DNA of 64,000 nucleotides, from contig NC_134032.1 in assembly GCF_964204645.1 (NCBI RefSeq), positions 13,758,275-13,822,274 of the forward strand, written 5' to 3'. This DNA is from Tubulanus polymorphus (lineage: Eukaryota; Nemertea; Palaeonemertea; Tubulaniformes; Tubulanidae). The notes beneath the pieces are model-generated. The model saw only the letters and a program-made list of their open reading frames with translations, made no database searches and was not told the DNA's origin. Below are positions 11,201-64,000 of the stretch, piece after piece; the first letter of the stretch is position 1, and each line of letters begins with the position of its first letter. The translations under genes and the position numbers were made by a program.

Positions 11201-14200
11201 CCGGTCTGGAATTTCTCTTCAATATCTGTTCTTAGGGCCTGAAAATAGAATCCAACAGAAAACTGTTAGATGATTGATAGAGAGAAGGGATATTGGAGAA
11301 GGTTCAGGTCCCCCTCATTATTGCAGTGGTCCAGACTGATGAACTCCTAAATTTTTACTTTTTTTCATATCCTTTCAATTGGCTTTTTTCTCACGAAAAA
11401 TACAAGGATCACACATAATTTCAACAGATTTTTTACATTCTACGCAACATTCTTTTATAGATTTTTTCAAAGTAATGTTTATCCCGAGACCCTAAAGCAG
11501 AGTGTAGGATGATGAAGGGGAAATAGGGTAAAAAGAGGGTTTACGTTCACCTTTATTCTGGACGCTGATCCCGGAACCCTGAGCAACCCTTCCTCATGAA
11601 GACACGTGTTCATCAAATTATCAATTATCTGAAACGGACGAAACAATAATCGAAATTTTAGAACGCAACCAATTTTAGAGATGAACGTTAGTTTGGATGA
11701 GACGATATTTGTTTATTACCTGTTTAAAGAATAAAGGCACGCGTAGATTAGGCTGTTTACGGCGGTCCTGCTCCAGCTGTAAACCACACGATACACCAAA
11801 CACTCCTGTATCTACAACAACAAAAAAAATCCTTTTTTAAAATAATGATAGAAATAATCAAACACGTTATACCGTAATCAGAGCGACGAAATTAACCTTT
11901 ATTCTTTTTCTTCGATTTCCTCGCGTAGTAAACGATGTGATGCGAATCGAACACAGCCGTCAATTCAATTAAAGCCAATGATTTTATTCGACACAAATCT
12001 TCATTGCTCAAATCGTTGATTGTCGTACACCCGAGCGGTTCCTCTTTCAATCGAAAAACCTGAATGAAATAAACCATCACACCGTTTTGAAGAGGGGTGG
12101 TAGGGTTAAATGGGGTTTGAACTAATTACTGAGGTCATCGACGATCCACAAGGTGTCGCTAGTGCGCAGTAGGACATCAACTACAGCGGTAATAGAGGAT
12201 TCTATGTGGCAAGTATGGATCCACCAGGTGTCACTCATGTGCAATAGGACATCCAACTACTGCGGCGATAGACGATTCCACTTGTGGCAAGTGAGGATCC
12301 AAAATACAGGTGTCACGTGTAGTCATCCGCATTTCTTCTACTTTTCCATTAAAATTGAATCAAATTTACTCTAGATCTTAAGAATCCAGTCAAAAATTGC
12401 TACAAAATGAACTTATTTAGACCCTTAACGTAAAACTGACTGCGAATCACGCCATCTGGTGGCAGCTACAGCTGGTATTAACCTACCGGTAAATCGCGTG
12501 GTTTTCTATTGCCAAATTCTAGTTTCTGATCGGGAGTAAGGAGGCCGCCGCCCTCGTCGATCTCAAACGATATCTCGTTATCGGTAATCACCGAGGTAAT
12601 CGCCGATATCGAGTATCTATGCGGCGGTTGGTCGCGGTCTACGATCGTTCCCGTTGGTTGAATACTTATAGTCTCTATACCTACAACAATAATAATAGTT
12701 TTTCACAATATAAAATTCTCTCAAAGCTCTTAACAAAATATGGAGAAACATTTAGAATTTCTCTCGAGAAAAAACTATATATTCAATCTCACTGACAAGT
12801 GAATTACCAGGCCTTACTAATAAAATACTTCAACAGTCAAATTCTCGACACAATTGCGCACGAAAAATACACGAAAAAATAAAATTTGGAAGGACAAAGA
12901 TGATGTTTGTCTAAACGTTTTCAAAAAGAAGGACAAAGAAGGACTTGGAAGGTCCGCTGGAAACCCTGAAGAACTTCTCTAAATAATGCTATTTTAACTG
13001 CCATTTCATAAGAAAGGGATACAATACTTTGAGTTTAACTGTACATGTTGATAAGGTAACTAACCAGTAGTTGCTAAGGCCTCCTCTACGACATCGTCGC
13101 CCGTTGCCGTCATGTTGTACTCGGCACGGTTTTTGAAGATGTGCTGACCTTTAGCGCTACCTCTACGCTTGTGTTTAGTTTGATCGGAGTTACGGAGGAA
13201 TTCCGGAGAGACCGGAGCGCTAGCACTGTCTCCCGCTTGCACAGTTCCCTACATTAGAATAAACAATCAACTGTAATATTTTGTAGACCTCCAGGGCCCA
13301 GTTCCATAGACTGAGTATCAAAGTTATCCCTAGTGGTAAATCTTCAATCTGGGCGACAACCACCATAGTAACAATGAGAAACCATGGTTATAACTGACGA
13401 ATTCCAAAATATTCCCAGGGACTATTTTTCTTCCACATCTATGAAACCCAGCCCAGAAGTTGTGAGTAGATACTATATTAAGTAGGCCTACATACATATG
13501 TATGGAGGTAAGAAATTAAGTAACATTTCAGACCTGCAGAGGTTATGAGGTATATACCTCTGGATCAAGGAGGTAATTACCTCAGGAGGTTGTGAGGGTA
13601 GGTTGTGAGAGGTGGTAATTACCTCAGTAGGTTGTAAGGAGGGTAGGTTGTGAAAGGAGGTATTTACCTCAGGAGGTTGTGAGGGTAGGTTGTGAGAGGA
13701 GGAAATAACCTCAGTAGGTTTTAGGGAGGGTAGGTTATGAGATGAGGTATTTACCTCAGGAGGTTGTGAGAAGATGCGCCTCACATCGACGTGTCTTTGG
13801 CGTTTATTTGAGTGAACGACGTGAAGAGTTTCAAAGCGACGTTTAACGGCCTCCGCCTGCTGACGAGTTAGAGACGAGAACTCCTGATTTAAAACTTCAT
13901 CGACGTCGACGACAACTCCACTTTCTATTTCCGACACCAGGTGGCCGTAGCCCGCTTCTTTTAACCATTTAGACTCTTTTTCGCCTTCTACAAACGAAAA
14001 TTTCGTAAGTCAAAAATATGCATCGTCAAATCTACAGCAGCGCCACCTAGTATATGAATATGTAATGCAGGTTCAGACTGGCAGGGAGATCCCACCAAAT
14101 TCCCCTCATACATCCTTGATCCCTCAGGGGCCCTTCTCCAAATCATAAGATATCCTCAACAGGGACTATTCCTTATCACGAGGTTCCTTCCGCAAGATCC

Positions 14201-14519
14201 AGATTCCAAAGAACCAGACACAAAAATTCAAATTCCCTGACTTTTCAAGAAAGAGTCAGAATTCCATGATCTTCCTTGATCTATTAGAGCCTTGTTACCT
14301 GACAGCGCCACCTAGTGTATAACTAAAACTAAAACACGTACCATCGGGAGTTTTTGAGCCGCTCGTTTCTGTATCCTCGTTTTCGTGTTCGACGTCCAGA
14401 CGTCCGTCTGTCAGACAAATACTCCCGCTTCGCTCGATATCTTTAAACTCGTTCCAGAAATCTTCGAGTAAATCTTTCGACGGACTCAAACCGGCCGCAA
14501 GTGTTTTATTGGACGCCAT
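8260..14519 (-). CDS. Rho GTPase-activating protein, ARHGAP18/28/40 (conundrum) family
   Basis: Fifteen coding exons, 5' to 3' on the minus strand: 14519-14342, 13987-13755, 13248-13065, 12680-12487, 12059-11897, 11811-11720, 11628-11551, 11238-11079, 10996-10914, 10725-10513, 10249-10181, 10077-10012, 9452-9298, 8853-8759 and 8351-8260 (stop TAA 8262-8260). All introns are GT-AG, phases join, and the total is 2055 nt or 684 residues, close to human ARHGAP18. The RhoGAP domain spans roughly residues 320-525. The arginine finger lies in GLLRVPG (about Arg365), and KNKM-, IAPNLF- and MAAGTANIVRMLIKYQ-type motifs follow. The C-terminus has LYEIGGNIGERCL and NPNAEWVIK, diagnostic of this subfamily rather than other RhoGAPs. 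The start ATG is the first codon of the acidic N-terminal region. Family members convert RhoA-type GTPases to the GDP form at the cell cortex. Which vertebrate paralogue matches best cannot be told here. Confidence 0.92.
8423..8728. mobile_element. Old copy of TTAA MITE
   Basis: Diverged relative of the 288-bp elements at 39447 and 41264, in the last RhoGAP intron. TTAA precedes it at 8419-8422. It ends CGCACTGAAAGGG, but the 3' flank is CTAT, so the target duplication is lost on that side. The internal GTGTGTTGAA and GTCTACACC segments are recognisable. Confidence 0.7.
9141..9275. repeat. About 50-bp G/A-rich tandem repeat
   Basis: Around three imperfect copies of a unit built from GGGCTGAGAAGGGG and GAGACCAGGTTCAGAGG, in the RhoGAP intron between exons 13 and 14. 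The upstream 8900-9140 is a purine-rich GAGA tract. Confidence 0.8.
12852..12970. repeat. Dispersed foldback repeat F1, copy 3
   Basis: In the RhoGAP intron between exons 3 and 4. It has the same AAGGACAAAGATGATGTTTG core and ends GGTCCGCTGGAAACCCTGA. Confidence 0.55.
13290..13475. repeat. Dispersed repeat F6
   Basis: The RhoGAP intron between exons 2 and 3 holds a segment (CCACCATAGTAACAATGAGA, ATCTGGGCGACAACC) whose reverse complement recurs at about 42570-42670 in SCRIB intron 18. It also contains CCCAGTTCCATAGACTGAG. Unclassified. Confidence 0.5.
13560..13760 (-). repeat. 42/45-bp tandem repeat carrying 5' splice sites
   Basis: Two alternating half-units of 42 and 45 bp begin at the RhoGAP exon 2 donor and extend into the intron. 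On the minus strand each copy reads CCTGAG or ACTGAG followed by GTAAAT, GTAATT or GTTATT. Exon-side last bases fall at 13755 (real), 13710, 13668, 13623 and 13581. Both half-units are multiples of three and contain no stop in the exon's frame, so the reading frame stays open to about 13488. Confidence 0.92.
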
Positions 14520-61599
<47,080 letters not shown>

Positions 61600-62860
61600 C
61601 ATACAGGTAATTATAAAACCACTTGAAATCTGGATCGGTCAGGTAGGTCGATGGGTCCCTCTCAATACCCTTCAAGATTGCATCGGACCTTCCCCATCGC
61701 TGCTAAAGTTTTGCCTAAGACCCCGCGTGTCTCCACGCCTACCACACTCGATCGCGGATCCTTGTGACTTGATCAACCTCGCATCCTCCAGACCAAACAC
61801 TCTTAAATCTTTATCACTTGTGCCCGTGAGCCTCGACCCTTCAAACCCGATCGATTTCCCCAAGCGCAACTTTGACAAGGAGATCCTCACGAATCCCTTT
61901 CAACCCAAACCATCTAACTGGAAGGCGTTGCTGTAACCTACCGATTAAACAACTGTGAAATGGTTTATTGGGATAATAGCTCGTAGCTGCAACTAATTCA
62001 CTCATTCTTTCTCTATTTCCAGGTGCTACAAACAGAGTTCGAAACTTCTCTCGATTTAGAAATAAAGACTGAAGAATTTCTAATTAAAGCAATATTTGAT
62101 TAATTAAAGTTTGTAATAATCTAGTCTATAATTCACGCAATATGTATCATCAATTATTATAATTACTTTGTATTCAGTTATTAATACTTTGTATAATGTT
62201 TGTTTATTTAATCGATTTTCGATTTCAGATTTTTGGGTTTAAATTCGGGTTTTCCTGGTTTTTGTACAACAAAAAACAAATCGTTGAACGAAATTGGTTT
62301 TTTTAGTTCGATCGGTAAAATCGGTAGTATTTCGCCTGGAACGATCTCCCACCCCTTTTTTATTTCGTTTATTTTCAATCAACACCGAGAAGAAGATATC
62401 GCGTCTTCTTCATAAATCCTATGATTAGGGGTGGTAGGTTGTTAAAAAGATGTGATGTAGCTTTTTGTAAGATATTAGTTCAAATTTCAGCCCACCCTCG
62501 GTTTTGCAACCCTCCCCGCGTCGACTTTACCCCATTCCAAATCAACGTATCATTGTAAATATTCGAAGATCCCAGAATTTTGTAAATAAATAGTCTAGAA
62601 GTTCGAAATGTGAATTATTTAAGTTTTCGGGGTGACCTCTGTGTTTTTGAAGGTCATGTGAATCTTGTTATAAGAGGTATGAAGGGGAGGTGAGATACGT
62701 AGTCACTCGGACTGCAGCGGTGGATTATTAGCATTTGTAAATCGTCTATAGATTAAAGCTAATTGTTATATTAAAACTAGTCTGTAAATAAAACTATCGT
62801 GTGTTTAAAAACTGTATTAAAAACTATTAAACTGACGAATGATCGTGTACGCATGCGCCA
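61600..62860 (+). other. SCRIB: SCRIB 3' UTR with intron
   Basis: Seven bases after the stop lies a donor (CATACAG|GTAATT, 61606/61607). A good acceptor (CTATTTCCAG) ends at 62022, giving a 416-bp 3' UTR intron. The junction is too close to the stop to be expected to trigger nonsense-mediated decay. AATAAA hexamers occur at 62061-62066 and 62787-62792, so short and long 3' ends are both possible. 61640-61935 inside the intron is an unusual GC-richer block. Confidence 0.55.
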
Positions 62861-64000
62861 AAATAAATTCGAACATTTCCTATCTATAAACAAACCATTT
62901 CCGTCTCAATTATGACTGGGCCTGCTGCTATTCCATTTCAACTTGGAAGTTCTCTGGGAGCTAGTTGATAATGACCCAAAAGACTCCAACAGAAGGCCAT
63001 TCACTCGGCGTTAAGACGCCTGTAGGCAAAGGTCAAATGACAGGATGGAGGCAAACGAGGCTGAATTGTGAGCTCCTGGGCCTACTGGACCAGGATCCGA
63101 AACAACTCGACCCCAAACTCTACATCGAGCCCCGTTTTCACTACAATCCCACCAGCCATCACTGGAGCAGGACATGACTTGAGAATGATGCACTGCCGCC
63201 CGGCCAACCCTCGCCAAGAAAAAATGAAACCGTGTGCCCGTTGTGGTTGGTGTACTTCTAAAATAGTTGTTTTTGATAAATATTGCTTCGGTGTGGTCGG
63301 GTGAAGACTTGCTGTCATGTGCTGCCGCTGTGCATATGGTTAACGGTTTATATATGAACTAAATATGTTCCCTAACAGCCTATAATATGCTTACTGCGGC
63401 ATGCCGCCTTTTGCACTTGAATAGACTGGTTGCCTGTCCATTTCGTGACCGGTCACCAGTCTAGCAATGGAATTGATCTCTGCCGGATCCGAACGAACCA
63501 TCACTTCGGTTGAACTATGAAACAATATAGAAAGTTACCTTTTAGTATTACACCAACCTCGCTGAACGAAATAATTCGAACGAAGATTAACTCAAACTGT
63601 ACAATATATCAAATAAAGCTGTTTCATAATCCGATAAAGTATCTGATAGCAGTGAAGTTTGTGAATAAATACAGGATTCGAACCCTACATTTCAGTGTAG
63701 ACAAGTGGCGCCACCTGAACTGTCATGGTGTTTTTTATGGGGTCAATGGATTATTGTAGTAGTTTTGTATTTTGACACTGTACGTAAGTAATAATCTAGT
63801 ACCTAGCTGGGCCGTTACTACGGCTGGTATTCAGACTATGCAAGTAAGGCCTTGAAATAATCTGGAGTCTACTTTTTGTATGGGATTAATTTTTTGGGGA
63901 TATTTCGCATCTTTTTGAACACGACGGCCGGCGGTTGGTCCTAATCAGTAATCTATCTTATTCTTATTCCTTCGAGATTCGTTTTGGTTTTATCGGGTCG
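62861..64000. other. Unassigned sequence after SCRIB
   Basis: No gene is supported. 62910-63330 is GC-richer and has overlapping short frames on both strands. One ends in a small Cys-rich motif (CARCGWC), which could be a decayed transposase tail but is not recognised. GGATTCGAACCC at 63673-63684 is an inverted B-box-like motif. Confidence 0.4.

Noticed and set aside
63068-63318. piggyBac transposase remnant suggested by a CARCGWC motif
   Set aside because: Only one short Cys motif, no aligned upstream domain, and frames on both strands are equally open; not enough to call.

Overview
The window is animal nuclear DNA: GT-AG spliced genes with short phase-consistent exons, long AT-rich introns full of microsatellites, minisatellites and short foldback elements, and no operon structure. 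Three recognisable genes account for nearly all coding sequence. Their protein similarity and the presence of an LSD2-type demethylase fit an invertebrate bilaterian, perhaps a lophotrochozoan, but the sequence does not fix the species.

Layout. (1) 93-4381, + strand: the last eight coding exons of KDM1B/LSD2, a flavin-dependent histone H3K4 demethylase; its 5' part lies outside the window. (2) 4382-8259: KDM1B 3' end, then a tRNA-Tyr-like sequence leading into a 74-bp tandem array of Pol III B-box-like motifs, and AT-rich sequence. (3) 14519-8260, - strand: a complete 15-exon RhoGAP gene of the ARHGAP18/28/40 (Drosophila conundrum) family, 684 residues predicted. KDM1B and this gene converge. 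(4) 14520-15510: short divergent intergenic region, with a possible terminal exon of a further minus-strand gene. (5) 15511-61599, + strand: the whole coding region of SCRIB (Scribble), 39 coding exons and 1761 residues predicted: N-terminal leucine-rich repeats, LAP-specific region, acidic/proline-rich linker, four PDZ domains and the conserved basic coiled C-terminal region. Its 3' UTR contains an intron. (6) 61600-64000: SCRIB 3' UTR and unassigned sequence.

The RhoGAP and Scribble genes lie head to head about 1 kb apart. Both families act on cell cortex and polarity, so a shared promoter is possible, though this is inference.

The most unusual features concern repeats and splicing. In the RhoGAP gene, a 42/45-bp tandem repeat begins exactly at the exon 2 donor and supplies four more GT donors, each in frame and without stops. 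In KDM1B, a 59-bp tandem repeat ends exactly at an acceptor and carries four decoy acceptors. SCRIB has an apparent internal promoter with a first exon whose start codon lies in the polypyrimidine tract of the shared acceptor, giving a predicted PDZ2-4-only protein. It also has an 18-nt in-frame microexon inside PDZ2. Intron 17 holds a 2.6-kb 25-bp minisatellite that is open in three frames by arithmetic alone. Several TTAA-flanked MITEs are present, two of them 288 bp long, 1.8 kb apart and differing at one position by eye.
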